From assembly GCF_030246945.1 (NCBI RefSeq), contig NZ_CP126742.1, positions 1,984,001-2,048,000 on the forward strand: a DNA stretch of 64,000 bases. Reading direction: 5' to 3'. A program made the position numbers and the translations under genes. Shown piece after piece: positions 45,599 to 57,830 of the stretch. Source of the DNA: Microbacterium sp. zg-Y1090 (lineage in GTDB: Bacteria > Actinomycetota > Actinomycetes > Actinomycetales > Microbacteriaceae). The first letter of the stretch is position 1; each line of letters begins with the position of its first letter. The notes under the pieces were generated by a model. The model was not told the DNA's origin and did no database searches. It was given only the letters and a program-made list of their open reading frames with translations.

Positions 45599-46795
45599 TC
45601 AGCCTCGGGTGACGCCGGAGGTGTCGTGGAGGTAGCCGACCCGGCCGTCCTCGTGACGCACGACGAACGTCTCGTCCCGGTCCTCGATGACGAGCGCCCA
45701 CGCCGTGGGGCCGATGCGGAACAGCGGCATCCCCTGGTCGTCGACCACGTCGCGCTCGACCGGCACAAGGGCCCAGAACGGCTCGGTGGCGGCGGAAGCG
45801 GGACCGGCATCTTCAAAGAGTGCGGCGGTCTCGTCGACGTCGTCCGGCGCGGAGACGATGACGGCCTCCTCGGAATCGGTCACGATGACCGCCTCGGTTT
45901 CCCCGTCGTCGACGACCGCGGCGGACGCGAACGGCTCATCGTCGTAGGACCGCTCGACATCGGGGTTCTCGCCGAAGGCGGCGACGTCGTCGGCAGGGGT
46001 GCCCGCGGGCGCGGAGGCGTCGCGCGACGCGTCATCGGCCGGAACGTCGTACCGGGGCGCCGGTGCGGAACCTCCCGGCGCGGAGGCATACCCTGCGGGA
46101 ACCGCGGCGGGAGGGGTGGCGCCGGCCGCGTCAGCAGGCTGCGCCTCATGAGAGGAAGCAGGACGCGGGGTCCGCGGACGGGGGGTCACCGGCCGCAGGG
46201 GGCGGGCGTTACGGTGCGCGGGCACTTCGCGGCGGTGCTGGAAGTCCTCCGCCAGCGCCGGGATGAGCGGGGCGAACACCGTCAGCACCACTCCGGCGAG
46301 CATGAGGAAGAACTCCACCCACACCACCCAGCTGCTCAGCCAGATGCCGGACTGCACACCCCGCGCGACGTTCGTCCACAGCGCGGCGAGCCACACCGTC
46401 GCCGACACCGAGAAGGCGACCGAGGCGAATTGGTCGATGCCGAGCGAGCCGACCCGGCGGATGCCGTCGGGCGAGAAGCGGCGCAGCACGATGAGGAAGA
46501 CCGCCACCGTCGGCACGCCGATGGTGAGGATCCAGTCGAGGCCGGCGTTCCATACCGAGCCGCCCAGTCCCAGGCCTGCCTCGAGTCGCGGGTCGTGGTA
46601 CAGCGAGAAGAACGACACGACGAAGGCGAGGACCCACACCGCGATCAGCGCCACTTCGCGCACCGAGAACGGGCCGACGCCGTACTGCACGGGGGTCCCG
46701 GTCGTGTCCTGTTCGGCCGTCGCGCCGCCGTGCGGCGCATCGGTGCTGTGGTCGGAGGTCGTAGCGGTGCTGTCGTCGATTCGATCGTCGGTCAC
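45599..46795 (-). CDS. Four-helix membrane protein with long acidic tail, unknown
   Basis: A 398-residue protein I do not recognise. An N-terminal disordered segment (1-45) is followed by four membrane helices (about 47-67, 85-104, 121-141, 152-176), then a proline-alanine-rich, acidic linker to about 340, and a small C-terminal domain (about 345-398) with strands such as FRIGPTAWALVIEDRDETFV and RHEDGRVGYLHD. The tail is probably cytosolic if the N terminus is inside. GTG 46795 follows AAGGGAG. It is 50 bases after dnaE. The C-terminal domain could be an interaction module. Confidence 0.75.
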   Translation of the reverse strand: MTDDRIDDSTATTSDHSTDAPHGGATAEQDTTGTPVQYGVGPFSVREVALIAVWVLAFVVSFFSLYHDPRLEAGLGLGGSVWNAGLDWILTIGVPTVAVFLIVLRRFSPDGIRRVGSLGIDQFASVAFSVSATVWLAALWTNVARGVQSGIWLSSWVVWVEFFLMLAGVVLTVFAPLIPALAEDFQHRREVPAHRNARPLRPVTPRPRTPRPASSHEAQPADAAGATPPAAVPAGYASAPGGSAPAPRYDVPADDASRDASAPAGTPADDVAAFGENPDVERSYDDEPFASAAVVDDGETEAVIVTDSEEAVIVSAPDDVDETAALFEDAGPASAATEPFWALVPVERDVVDDQGMPLFRIGPTAWALVIEDRDETFVVRHEDGRVGYLHDTSGVTRG

Positions 46796-46845
46796 GGTGC
46801 TCCCTTCGTCGTTGCGCCGAGGCGCGTGTACCGATGCTAGCGGTC

Positions 46846-50364
<3,519 letters not shown>

Positions 50365-50371
50365 GGGCTCC

Positions 50372-50377
50372 AGTCTA
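50372..50377 (-). promoter_or_regulatory. -10 element of dnaE, leaderless
   Basis: Minus-strand TAGACT, seven bases before the GTG at 50364. The rightward NUDIX promoter hexamer lies only 43 bases away in the same gap. Confidence 0.5.
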
Positions 50378-50420
50378 CGAGGGGCGGCCGACAACGCCGG
50401 CCGGAGGGAGGCGCGCCGCC

Positions 50421-50426
50421 TAGGCT
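50421..50426 (+). promoter_or_regulatory. -10 element of the NUDIX gene, leaderless
   Basis: TAGGCT, six bases before the ATG at 50433. Confidence 0.5.
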
Positions 50427-50432
50427 GGGAGC

Positions 50433-50906
50433 ATGGCCACACCCGACTTCGTCCTGTCGCTGCGCGAGCGGATCGGACACGACCCGCTCCCCCTCGTCGG
50501 CGTGACCGCGATCGTCTTCCGAGACGAGAAGATCCTCCTCGGCAAGCGCGCCGACACCGGATCGTGGCAGCCCGTGTCCGGCATCGTCGACCCGGGCGAA
50601 GAGCCGGCGGATGCCGCCGTGCGCGAGTGCCTCGAAGAGGCGGGGGTCGTGGTGAAGGCCACCCGGCTCGCGCTCGTGCACCAGGTGCCGCGCATCACCT
50701 ACGCCAACGGCGACCAGGTGGACTACCTCGATCTCGTGTTCCGCTGCGACTGGGTCTCCGGCGATCCGCACCCGGCGGACGGCGAACTCACCGAGGTGGG
50801 CTTCTACGGTCTCGGCGAACTGACCGAGGTGGCCGAGGAGCACGTCCGCAAGATCGCGCTCGCGATCGCCGAGGACGACCCCGCCACCTTCCGCGGCGGT
50901 CGCTAG
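50433..50906 (+). CDS. NUDIX hydrolase
   Basis: One hundred and fifty-seven residues with a complete Nudix box (GIVDPGEEPADAAVRECLEEAG, about residues 50-71), which cleaves nucleoside diphosphate-linked compounds with magnesium. The rest of the fold is VTAIVFRDEKILLGKRADTG and DYLDLVFRCDWVSG. The substrate cannot be predicted; dnaE as a divergent neighbour makes pool-cleaning of damaged nucleotides conceivable but unproved. ATG 50433 lies six bases after TAGGCT. Its stop overlaps the convergent GNAT gene by four bases. Confidence 0.92.
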   Translation: MATPDFVLSLRERIGHDPLPLVGVTAIVFRDEKILLGKRADTGSWQPVSGIVDPGEEPADAAVRECLEEAGVVVKATRLALVHQVPRITYANGDQVDYLDLVFRCDWVSGDPHPADGELTEVGFYGLGELTEVAEEHVRKIALAIAEDDPATFRGGR

Positions 50907-51472
50907 AGCTCCCGGCGCATCAGCACCCGAGGGAAGCCGGCCAGCACCGACGAGGTGTCGGCGGCCTTGACGAACCCGGCGCGCTCGAACAGCGCCCGCG
51001 TGCCCACGTACGCCATGGTCAGGTCGACCTTCTCGCCGCGGTTGTCGACGGGGTAGCCCTCCACGGCGGGTGCACCGCACGCACGCGCGTACGCGACGGC
51101 GCCGTCGATGAGCGCGTGCGCGATGCCCTGCTTGCGGTGCCCCGGCCGCACCCGCACGCACCACAGCGACCAGACGTCGACGTCATCGATGTGCGGGATG
51201 CGCCGGTTGCGTGCGAACGTGGTGTCCGCCCTCGGATGGATCGCCGCCCACCCCACCGGCTCCGCCCCGTCGTAGGCGAGCACACCCGGTGGCGGGGTCT
51301 CGTCGCACAGGCGTCGCACGCGCTCGGCCCGCGCCTGACCGCGCAGCGCGTTGTTCTCCTTCGAGGGGATGCGGTAGCTCAGGCAGAAGCACACGTTCGA
51401 CCCCGGCTTCTTCGGTCCGAGCACCGCCGCGACATCGTCGAAGACGGTGGCAGGACGCACGTCGATGACCAT
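50903..51472 (-). CDS. GNAT-family N-acetyltransferase
   Basis: A 189-residue acetyltransferase-like protein. The acetyl-CoA motif is WCVRVRPGHRKQGIAHALIDGAV (residues about 105-127), with strand partners GWAAIHPRADTT and the C-terminal DLTMAYVGTRALFERAGFV. A cysteine-rich N-terminal loop (NVCFCLSYR) is characteristic of a group of actinobacterial GNATs of unknown substrate. ATG 51472; the frame is open far upstream but without relevant sequence. It lies 20 bases after the rluD stop on the same strand, so it may be its last cotranscribed gene. Confidence 0.87.
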   Translation of the reverse strand: MVIDVRPATVFDDVAAVLGPKKPGSNVCFCLSYRIPSKENNALRGQARAERVRRLCDETPPPGVLAYDGAEPVGWAAIHPRADTTFARNRRIPHIDDVDVWSLWCVRVRPGHRKQGIAHALIDGAVAYARACGAPAVEGYPVDNRGEKVDLTMAYVGTRALFERAGFVKAADTSSVLAGFPRVLMRREL

Positions 51473-51492
51473 GACGGCATCCTGCCCGCAGG

Positions 51493-52413
51493 TCAGTCCC
51501 CGCGCAGCACGTCGAGGGCGTGCTGCAGATCGGCCGGATAGGGCGAGGTGAACGTCACCCAGTCGGTCGTGGCCGGGTGCGCGAACGACAGCTCGCGCGC
51601 GTGCAGCCACTGACGGCTGAGTCCGAGGCGGGCCGACAGCGTCGGGTCGGCGCCGTAGAGCGGATCGCCGACGCACGGATGCCGGTGCGCGGCCATGTGC
51701 ACGCGGATCTGATGGGTGCGCCCCGTCTCGAGGTGGATCTCCAGCAGCGACGCGCCCGGGAAGGCCTCGATCGTCTCGTAGTGCGTGACGGAGTCCTTGC
51801 CCTCGGGTGTGACGGCGAACTTCCACGAGTGCGACGGATGCCGGCCGATCGGGGCGTCGATCGTGCCGGCCAGCGGGTCGGGGTGCCCCTGCACGACGGC
51901 GTGGTAGATCTTCTCCACCGTGCGCTCCTTGAACGCCCGCTTGAGCGCGGTGTAGGCGCTCTCGGTCTTCGCCACGACCATGAGGCCGCTGGTTCCGACG
52001 TCGAGGCGGTGCACGATGCCCTGCCGTTCCGCGGCACCGGTCGTGGCGACGCGGAAGCCGGCAGCCGCCAGCGCGCCGAGCACGGTGGGCCCCTCCCACC
52101 CCAGCGAGGGATGGGCCGCGACCCCGACCGGCTTGTCGATCACGATGATGTCGTCGTCGTCGTAGACGATGCCGAGGTCGGGAACGGCCACCGGGACGAC
52201 CCGCGGCGGCTCCTTCTCGGCCCAGGTCACCTCGAGCCAGCCACCGGCTCGGAGCTTGTCGGACTTACCCAGCGTGCGACCGTCGAGCACCACACCGCCG
52301 GCTTCGGCGACCTCCGCGGCGAACGTGCGGGAGAACCCCAGGAGCTTGGCGAGGGCGGCATCCACGCGCACTCCGTCGAGCCCGTCGGGGACGGGGACAT
52401 TGCGACTGTCCAT
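51493..52413 (-). CDS. rluD: RluA-family pseudouridine synthase, RluD-like
   Basis: Isomerises uridines in ribosomal RNA. The 306 residues carry an N-terminal S4 RNA-binding domain (1-75) and the synthase domain with the motif [15 protein letters not shown], in which the aspartate is the nucleophile, plus [11 protein letters not shown] and the C-terminal [11 protein letters not shown]. It always follows lspA in this group (the ylyB position), starting two bases after the lspA stop. The exact target uridines are not predictable. Symbol is by position and family, not by proven activity. Confidence 0.93.
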   Translation of the reverse strand: MDSRNVPVPDGLDGVRVDAALAKLLGFSRTFAAEVAEAGGVVLDGRTLGKSDKLRAGGWLEVTWAEKEPPRVVPVAVPDLGIVYDDDDIIVIDKPVGVAAHPSLGWEGPTVLGALAAAGFRVATTGAAERQGIVHRLDVGTSGLMVVAKTESAYTALKRAFKERTVEKIYHAVVQGHPDPLAGTIDAPIGRHPSHSWKFAVTPEGKDSVTHYETIEAFPGASLLEIHLETGRTHQIRVHMAAHRHPCVGDPLYGADPTLSARLGLSRQWLHARELSFAHPATTDWVTFTSPYPADLQHALDVLRGD

Positions 52414-52415
52414 GA

Positions 52416-53024
52416 TCAGGCCTTCGCGGCCTCGTCCGAGGGCGCGGCCGCGTCACCGGAGTCTGAGGCGTCGTCGGATGCCGTCGCGTGCCGGTGATGC
52501 GCCTCGCGCGTGCCGTCGAAGCGCACTCCCACGAGGACGAGCAGCGCGACGGTGATCATCATCGTGACGATGAAGACGTCGGCGACGTTGTAGATCGCCG
52601 ACGGCAGACCCAGCCACATCCACGGCGTATGGATGAAGTCGACGACGTGGCCGACGAGAAAGCCGGGCTCACGCAGCAGCCGGTCGGTGAGGTTGCCCAG
52701 GATGCCGCCGAGCAGCAGACCCAGCACCACCGCCCACAGGCGCGAGCGGACCGAACGGAGGGTGAGGACCACGATCGTCACGGCCGCAGCGGCCAGCACG
52801 ATCGTGAAGATCCAGGTGACGCCCTCGCCGAGGGAGAACGCCGCACCCGGGTTGCGGGTCAGGTACAGCTGGAAGAAGTCACCGAGAACGGGAACCGCCT
52901 CCTGATAGGGCAGGTTCTCGATCGCGAGGTACTTGGTGAACTGGTCGGCGGCCAGCACCAGAGCCGCGAGGATCGCGGTGATGGTGCCGGCCGCCGCCGT
53001 ACGCAGAGGGGCGCGTGCCGTCAA
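52416..53024 (-). CDS. lspA: Lipoprotein signal peptidase II
   Basis: Aspartyl protease that removes the signal peptide of lipid-modified prolipoproteins. The 202 residues contain four helices and the catalytic aspartates in NLTDRL and NVADVF, with the motif RNPGAAFSL in the active-site loop. A 40-residue charged C-terminal tail is longer than in most bacteria. The start is TTG at 53024: a stop codon lies a few codons upstream and no ATG or GTG precedes the first helix. It lies ten bases after divIVA and would process the lipoproteins CtaC and the 25.5 kb protein. Confidence 0.93.
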   Translation of the reverse strand: MTARAPLRTAAAGTITAILAALVLAADQFTKYLAIENLPYQEAVPVLGDFFQLYLTRNPGAAFSLGEGVTWIFTIVLAAAAVTIVVLTLRSVRSRLWAVVLGLLLGGILGNLTDRLLREPGFLVGHVVDFIHTPWMWLGLPSAIYNVADVFIVTMMITVALLVLVGVRFDGTREAHHRHATASDDASDSGDAAAPSDEAAKA

Positions 53025-53033
53025 GAACCGGGC

Positions 53034-53636
53034 CTAGTGGCCGACCGAGACCGGCGCGGAGCCGGACGTCGTGCCCGTGGTGTCGAGGTCGCGCAGCTTG
53101 CCCTCGATGTAGGTGCGCAGCTGCGAGCGGTAGTCGCGCTCGAACTGACGCAGCTCCGAGATGCGAGCCTCCAGCACGCTGCGCTCCTTCTCGAGCCGAG
53201 CCATCTCGTCGCGGCCGCGGGCCTCCGCCTCGGCGACGATGGACGCCGCGTGGGCCTGAGCCTCGGAGATGAGCTTGTCGCGCTGGGCGACACCCTCGGC
53301 GACGTGCTCGTCGTGCAGACGCTGCGCGAGCTCGATGATGCCGGCGCTGGCGGCGGCGGGGGCGGCGGCGGACTCCGCGGCCGGTGCCTCGGCGACGACC
53401 TCGACGGCCTCGTACTCGGCGACCTCGGGCTGTGCGGCAGGAGCCTGCGCGGCGGGCGCCTGGCCCGACTCGTAGGCGGCCAGCTTGGCCTTCAGCTCGT
53501 CGTTCTCCGCGATCGTCTTGCGCCACTCGACGACGATTTCGTCGAGGAAGTCATCGACCTCGTCCGGGTCGAATCCCTCCTTGAAGCGCACGTGCTGGAA
53601 CTGCTTGGTGACGACGTCATCGGGGGTCAAAGCCAT
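53034..53636 (-). CDS. divIVA: DivIVA/Wag31 polar growth protein
   Basis: Scaffold that marks the cell poles and directs peptidoglycan synthesis in actinobacteria. In 200 residues the N-terminal membrane-binding domain (MALTPDDVVTKQFQHVRFKE, then FDPDEVDDFLDEI) is followed by an alanine-proline-rich hinge (about 58-98) and a long coiled coil (100-175). The arrangement matches Wag31. ATG 53636; a likely -10 (TATGCT) lies at 53710-53715, giving a leader of about 66 bases with two copies of an 11-base repeat. Confidence 0.96.
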   Translation of the reverse strand: MALTPDDVVTKQFQHVRFKEGFDPDEVDDFLDEIVVEWRKTIAENDELKAKLAAYESGQAPAAQAPAAQPEVAEYEAVEVVAEAPAAESAAAPAAASAGIIELAQRLHDEHVAEGVAQRDKLISEAQAHAASIVAEAEARGRDEMARLEKERSVLEARISELRQFERDYRSQLRTYIEGKLRDLDTTGTTSGSAPVSVGH

Positions 53637-53709
53637 TGTCTGGTCCTCTTTCGGAGCTCACGTCGCGGGCCGATCGGGAGAGGCCCGACATCTGCGGGCC
53701 GATCATCAC

Positions 53710-53715
53710 AGCATA
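53710..53715 (-). promoter_or_regulatory. Candidate divIVA promoter, -10 element
   Basis: Minus-strand TATGCT; the 120-base gap 53637-53756 also holds a direct repeat (GCGGGCCGATC at 53665-53675 and 53694-53704) in the transcribed leader. Confidence 0.4.
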
Positions 53716-53756
53716 GTGGGAGCACCGCCGACTCGCGAGGCGGGGCCGGCGGGCGA

Positions 53757-54059
53757 TCAGCTCGCGGCGATGGTGCGGGTGATCGACAGCAGAACGAAGC
53801 ACACGAGCATCGTGAGCGGGAACGCGAAGTCGACGGCCACCGCACCCAGGCGCAGCGGCGGGATGAAACGGCGGATCAGCTTGATCGGCGGATCGGTCAC
53901 CGTGTAGACGATCTCTGCCGCGATCAGTCCCGCGCCGCGCGGGCGCCACGCCCGGTTGAACATCGGGATGTACTCGAGGATCAGCCGCACGAGCAGCAGC
54001 AGAACATAGAAGAGCAGAAGCGTGTTGACGATCGCAGCGACGAGCTGGAGCACTCCCAC
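53757..54059 (-). CDS. YggT-family membrane protein
   Basis: One hundred residues with two membrane helices (about 4-26 and 70-95) and the central motif DPPIKLIRRFIPP, which marks the YggT/YlmG family. These proteins are linked to cell division and osmotic tolerance and are always next to sepF; the exact function is unclear. The start is GTG 54059, six bases after the sepF stop. Part of the division run ftsZ-yggS-sepF-yggT. Confidence 0.93.
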   Translation of the reverse strand: MGVLQLVAAIVNTLLLFYVLLLLVRLILEYIPMFNRAWRPRGAGLIAAEIVYTVTDPPIKLIRRFIPPLRLGAVAVDFAFPLTMLVCFVLLSITRTIAAS

Positions 54060-54065
54060 GATCGG

Positions 54066-54530
54066 CTACTGCGCGAAGGCAGGGGTTTCGGGGTCGGCCT
54101 GCGCGACGGCGCCGTCCCCGGACACGGCGATGTTCTCGGGCGACAGCAGGAAGACCTTGCTGGTGACCCGTTCGATGCGCCCGTACAGACCCAGCGACAG
54201 ACCGCTGGCGAAGTCGATGAGGCGGCGCGCGTCGGCGTCGCTCATCTGCGAGAGGTTGATGATGACCGGGATGCCGTCGCGGAAGTTCTCGGCGATGATC
54301 TGCGCGTCGCGGTACTGCTTGGGGTGCACCGTGAGGATCTCGCTGACCGCACTGGGCGCAGGCTGGCGCACGACCGCGGGGCGGTGGATGGGCGTCACGG
54401 GAGCAGGCGCCTTCTCGACCGGCTTGTCACGGCGCGGCTGAGGCTGCTGCTGCGCTGCGGGCTCCTCATAGGCCTCTTCTTCGTCGGCCAGACCGAGATA
54501 CACCATGGTCTTCTTGAGCGGGTTCGACAT
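54066..54530 (-). CDS. sepF: Cell division protein SepF
   Basis: Membrane anchor for FtsZ; in actinobacteria, which lack FtsA, it is the main tether. The 154 residues have an N-terminal membrane-targeting helix ([16 protein letters not shown]), a disordered linker (glutamine/proline-rich, 25-55), and the SepF core (about 60-140, [39 protein letters not shown]). ATG 54530 has GGAGG five bases upstream. Cotranscribed with yggS and ftsZ. Confidence 0.96.
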   Translation of the reverse strand: MSNPLKKTMVYLGLADEEEAYEEPAAQQQPQPRRDKPVEKAPAPVTPIHRPAVVRQPAPSAVSEILTVHPKQYRDAQIIAENFRDGIPVIINLSQMSDADARRLIDFASGLSLGLYGRIERVTSKVFLLSPENIAVSGDGAVAQADPETPAFAQ

Positions 54531-54565
54531 CGCATCCTCCGTGGGTTCGCTCGTGTGTTCCGAGG

Positions 54566-55258
54566 CTATCCGTGCACGGGCCTCGGGCCCGTGATTGCCG
54601 AGCCGATCCGCAGGTGTGTCGCGCCCGCGGCGATGGCCTCGGCGAAATCGCCGGTCATGCCGGCGGAGATCCATTCAGCGTCCGGCACGATCGTGCGCAC
54701 CCGGGCACCGGCTTCGGCCAGTCGTGCGAACGCCGACGCCGCCGGCTCGTCCAGCGGCGCAACCCCCATCACGCCGCGCAGCCGCAGCGTGGGGCAGGAC
54801 GCGGCGATGTGCTCGGCGAGGGCGGCGACCTCGCCGGGGGCGGTGCCACCGCGGCCGGGGTCGTCGGTGAGGTTGACCTGCACGAGCACGTCGAGCATGT
54901 CGCCTCCCGGCTCCCCCGCGGCGTCGAGCGCATCCGCGAGACGGCTGCGGTCGACGGAGTGCACGGTGGATGCCGCGGCGCGGATCGCGCGCGCCTTGTT
55001 CGTCTGCGCCTGTCCGACGAAATGCCAGCGCAGATCGCTCAGGTCCGACAGCTCGGCCACCTTCGCGGTGAGCTCCTGCTGCCGGTTCTCCCCCACATCG
55101 CGCACACCCAGCCCGTGGAGCTCGCGCACCAGGGCTGCGGGGTGGAACTTCGTCACGACGATGCGGGTGATCCCGCTCGGGTCACGGCCCGCCGATCGCG
55201 CGGCATCCGAGATGCGCGCGTCGACGTCGGCGAGCCGTGCCCGGAGGTCGTCGTTCAC
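54566..55258 (-). CDS. YggS-family PLP homeostasis protein
   Basis: A 230-residue alanine-racemase-fold protein that binds pyridoxal phosphate and balances vitamin B6 and amino acid pools; no catalysis is known. The lysine is in the N-terminal segment [10 protein letters not shown], and the barrel includes [24 protein letters not shown] and the C-terminal [21 protein letters not shown]. The start is GTG 55258, overlapping the ftsZ stop by four bases. The ylmD/pgeF gene often found between ftsZ and yggS is missing. Confidence 0.94.
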   Translation of the reverse strand: MNDDLRARLADVDARISDAARSAGRDPSGITRIVVTKFHPAALVRELHGLGVRDVGENRQQELTAKVAELSDLSDLRWHFVGQAQTNKARAIRAAASTVHSVDRSRLADALDAAGEPGGDMLDVLVQVNLTDDPGRGGTAPGEVAALAEHIAASCPTLRLRGVMGVAPLDEPAASAFARLAEAGARVRTIVPDAEWISAGMTGDFAEAIAAGATHLRIGSAITGPRPVHG

Positions 55259-56415
55259 TTCAGGAAGTCGGGGATGTCCAGGTCGTCGTCGCCGAAGGCC
55301 GACTCATACGCGTCGGTCGACGACGTCGAGGCGACGCTCACGGGCTCGCGCTCGCGCACCGGCTCGGCGACGGGCACCTCGCGGGCGGCGTCGGCGGCGG
55401 GGACGGCGGGCAGCACGGGGGTGGAGGCGGGACGCTGCGCCGCGACCGGGTCGATCCGCAGCGAGGGCTCTCCGCCGTCGAAACCGGCGGCGATGACCGT
55501 GACGCGCACCTCGTCACCGAGGGTGTCGTCGATCACGGTTCCGAAGATGATGTTCGCCTCCGGGTGGGCGGCTTCCTTCACCAGCTGTGCGGCGTCGTTG
55601 ATCTCGAAGATGCCGAGGTTCGAACCACCCTGGATCGACAGCAGCACTCCGTGGGCGCCTTCGATCGAGGCCTCCAGCAGCGGCGACTCGACGGCCAGCT
55701 CGGCGGCCTTGATCGCACGATCGGCGCCGCGAGCGGAGCCGATGCCCATGAGGGCGGATCCCGCCCCCTGCATGACGGACTTCACGTCGGCGAAGTCGAG
55801 GTTGATCAGACCCGGCGTGGTGATGAGGTCGGTGATGCCCTGCACACCGGCGAGCAGCACCTGGTCGGCGGTCGCGAACGCCTCGATCATCGAGATGCCG
55901 CGGTCGCTGATCTCCAGGAGACGGTCGTTGGGGACGACGATGAGGGTGTCGACCTCTTCCTTCAGCTTCGACACGCCCGACTCCGCCTGGCTCTGGCGGC
56001 GGCGGCCTTCGAAGGAGAACGGCTTGGTCACGACGCCGATGGTCAGTGCGCCGATGGACTTGGCGATGCGCGCCACCACGGGCGCGCCGCCCGTGCCGGT
56101 CCCGCCGCCTTCTCCGGCGGTGACGAAGACCATGTCGGCCCCGGTGAGGGCCTCCTCGATCTCCTCCGCGTGGTCCTCGGCGGCACGGCGGCCCACCTCG
56201 GGGTCGGCTCCTGCGCCGAGTCCGCGGGTGAGTTCGCGTCCGACGTCGAGCTTCACGTCGGCGTCGCTCATGAGCAACGCCTGGGCGTCGGTGTTCACCG
56301 CGATGAACTCCACGCCACGCAGGCCAAGCTCGATCATGCGGTTGACGGCGTTCACGCCGCCGCCTCCCACACCCACGACCTTGATCACCGCGAGGTAGTT
56401 CTGGTTCTGGCTCAT
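55255..56415 (-). CDS. ftsZ: Cell division GTPase FtsZ
   Basis: Tubulin homologue forming the division ring. The 386 residues include the [12 protein letters not shown] nucleotide loop near the start, the tubulin signature [15 protein letters not shown], the T7 loop with NLDFADVK, and a C-terminal variable linker ending in the conserved peptide [11 protein letters not shown] that binds SepF and FtsW. All key residues are present. ATG 56415. The 177-base gap to ftsQ suggests a separate promoter; an inverted repeat AATTGC-N7-GCAATT lies at 56476-56494. Confidence 0.98.
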   Translation of the reverse strand: MSQNQNYLAVIKVVGVGGGGVNAVNRMIELGLRGVEFIAVNTDAQALLMSDADVKLDVGRELTRGLGAGADPEVGRRAAEDHAEEIEEALTGADMVFVTAGEGGGTGTGGAPVVARIAKSIGALTIGVVTKPFSFEGRRRQSQAESGVSKLKEEVDTLIVVPNDRLLEISDRGISMIEAFATADQVLLAGVQGITDLITTPGLINLDFADVKSVMQGAGSALMGIGSARGADRAIKAAELAVESPLLEASIEGAHGVLLSIQGGSNLGIFEINDAAQLVKEAAHPEANIIFGTVIDDTLGDEVRVTVIAAGFDGGEPSLRIDPVAAQRPASTPVLPAVPAADAAREVPVAEPVREREPVSVASTSSTDAYESAFGDDDLDIPDFLK

Positions 56416-56475
56416 GCGCCGGCCTCCGTATCGTCCCGAACCCTGTAACCTTCAACCTCATGTAGAGGTTTAAAG

Positions 56476-56494
56476 AATTGCCGAGTATGCAATT
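56476..56494. promoter_or_regulatory. Inverted repeat upstream of ftsZ
   Basis: AATTGC (56476-56481) and GCAATT (56489-56494) flank a 7-base spacer in the AT-richest stretch of the ftsQ-ftsZ gap, 61 bases before the ftsZ start. It may be a regulator site or overlap a promoter. Confidence 0.35.
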
Positions 56495-56592
56495 CCCGCT
56501 GCTCCGAAGCTAGGGGGACGGCGCGTCGCGGCGTGCACCGTTGCGGGCGTGTCGCCGGATGCGGATTCTGCGGAGGGCTCGGACGCGCCGGC

Positions 56593-57825
56593 TCAGCGGA
56601 GCACGATCGCGTCCGGCGACGACACGTCGTAGGCGGCGACGGTCTCGGGCGGGCGCGTCTTCATGATGGTCTCCAACGCCAGCGCCTTCATGGCCGACTT
56701 GTCGGGACCGCCCCAGACCACCTGTGTGCCCGTGGCGCCGAGGGTGAGGGTGACGTCGTTCGGGGTCGTCGCCGACACCGCCGTCACCTGCGTGCGGATG
56801 CCTGCGGGCAGCGACCGCACGACGTGACCGACCGCTTCGAAGGCAGCCGACCCCACCCCGCCGCGCACGTCCAGCACAGGCTCACCCGGCGGTGGAGCGC
56901 TCGTGGTGGACAGCGCGACACCGGCCGCGTCGACCAGCGTGAACCCGGCCGCCGAGGACAGCACGCCGATCGGCGTGCGCTCCACGACGCGCACGACGAG
57001 CTCGTGCGGGGGACGCGCCTCGAGGGCGTACGTCTCAACGAGGGGGAAGCCGACGAGAGCGGCCTTGACCTCGCTGGAGTCCACCAGGGGCATGGGGGTG
57101 CCCAGCTGACCCGAGAGCGCCTCCTCGACCGCAGCGGCATCCAGACGCTGGGTGCCCTCGACCCTGATCGTCTCGACGGCGAACAGCGGACTGTAGGCGA
57201 CGCCGAGGGTGCCGAGGACGAGGAGCACCACGGCGGCCACGGCCCCGAGCCAGGCGAAGCGGCGGTGCCGCTGGCGCGCGGTGAACCGACGCGCCTCCGC
57301 GCGGAGCGCCCGGCGCCGCGCGCGGGCGGCGCGCAGCACGTCGCGCACGCCGACCTCCTCGCGCGGGACCTCGGGCTCTGCGTCGACGGGCGGCGCGGTC
57401 GCGTCGCCTGCGCCGGGTGCCGGGCGCGTCACGGGCCCGGCATCGGCGACCGTCGTCATCCCGCCGGGGTGGTCATCGCGCAGGTGGAACGGGATGACCG
57501 GCGCCAGCGGGGCGGTCTCGGCCTCATCCGCCGACAGGTCGGTCGCGGCGGAACCGCTCGCGCCCGCAGTGGCGGTGTCGGCGCCCGGTACGGGTGGCGC
57601 GGGCACGACGTCGGTCGCGGCGTCGGGGGCGGGCTCTGGTGCAGCCGACGCGGAGACGTCGTCCGCTGCGGGGTCCGCGGAGACGGGAGACGGCGCATCG
57701 GGCGAGGGCCGCCGCCGCGGCGGGGCGACCTGGCGCGGCGGTTGCACGGTGGCGGGGTCGGGCGCGGCCGCGGCCTCCTCCGGTCGCTGCTCCGCCGGCG
57801 GCGGAAGAGGGCTCGGCCGGCGCAT
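56593..57825 (-). CDS. ftsQ: Cell division protein FtsQ
   Basis: Bitopic divisome protein. The 410 residues have an unusually long disordered cytoplasmic N terminus (1-188, proline-alanine rich), a single membrane helix (about 190-211) and an extracytoplasmic POTRA domain (about 213-285) followed by the FtsQ beta domain ending in YDVSSPDAIVLR. I use ATG 57825, five bases after the murC stop; starts further in (for example ATG at residue 123) would shorten the disordered part. The frame remains open through murC, but that reading is non-coding. Confidence 0.9.
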   Translation of the reverse strand: MRRPSPLPPPAEQRPEEAAAAPDPATVQPPRQVAPPRRRPSPDAPSPVSADPAADDVSASAAPEPAPDAATDVVPAPPVPGADTATAGASGSAATDLSADEAETAPLAPVIPFHLRDDHPGGMTTVADAGPVTRPAPGAGDATAPPVDAEPEVPREEVGVRDVLRAARARRRALRAEARRFTARQRHRRFAWLGAVAAVVLLVLGTLGVAYSPLFAVETIRVEGTQRLDAAAVEEALSGQLGTPMPLVDSSEVKAALVGFPLVETYALEARPPHELVVRVVERTPIGVLSSAAGFTLVDAAGVALSTTSAPPPGEPVLDVRGGVGSAAFEAVGHVVRSLPAGIRTQVTAVSATTPNDVTLTLGATGTQVVWGGPDKSAMKALALETIMKTRPPETVAAYDVSSPDAIVLR

Positions 57826-57830
57826 GCGCC

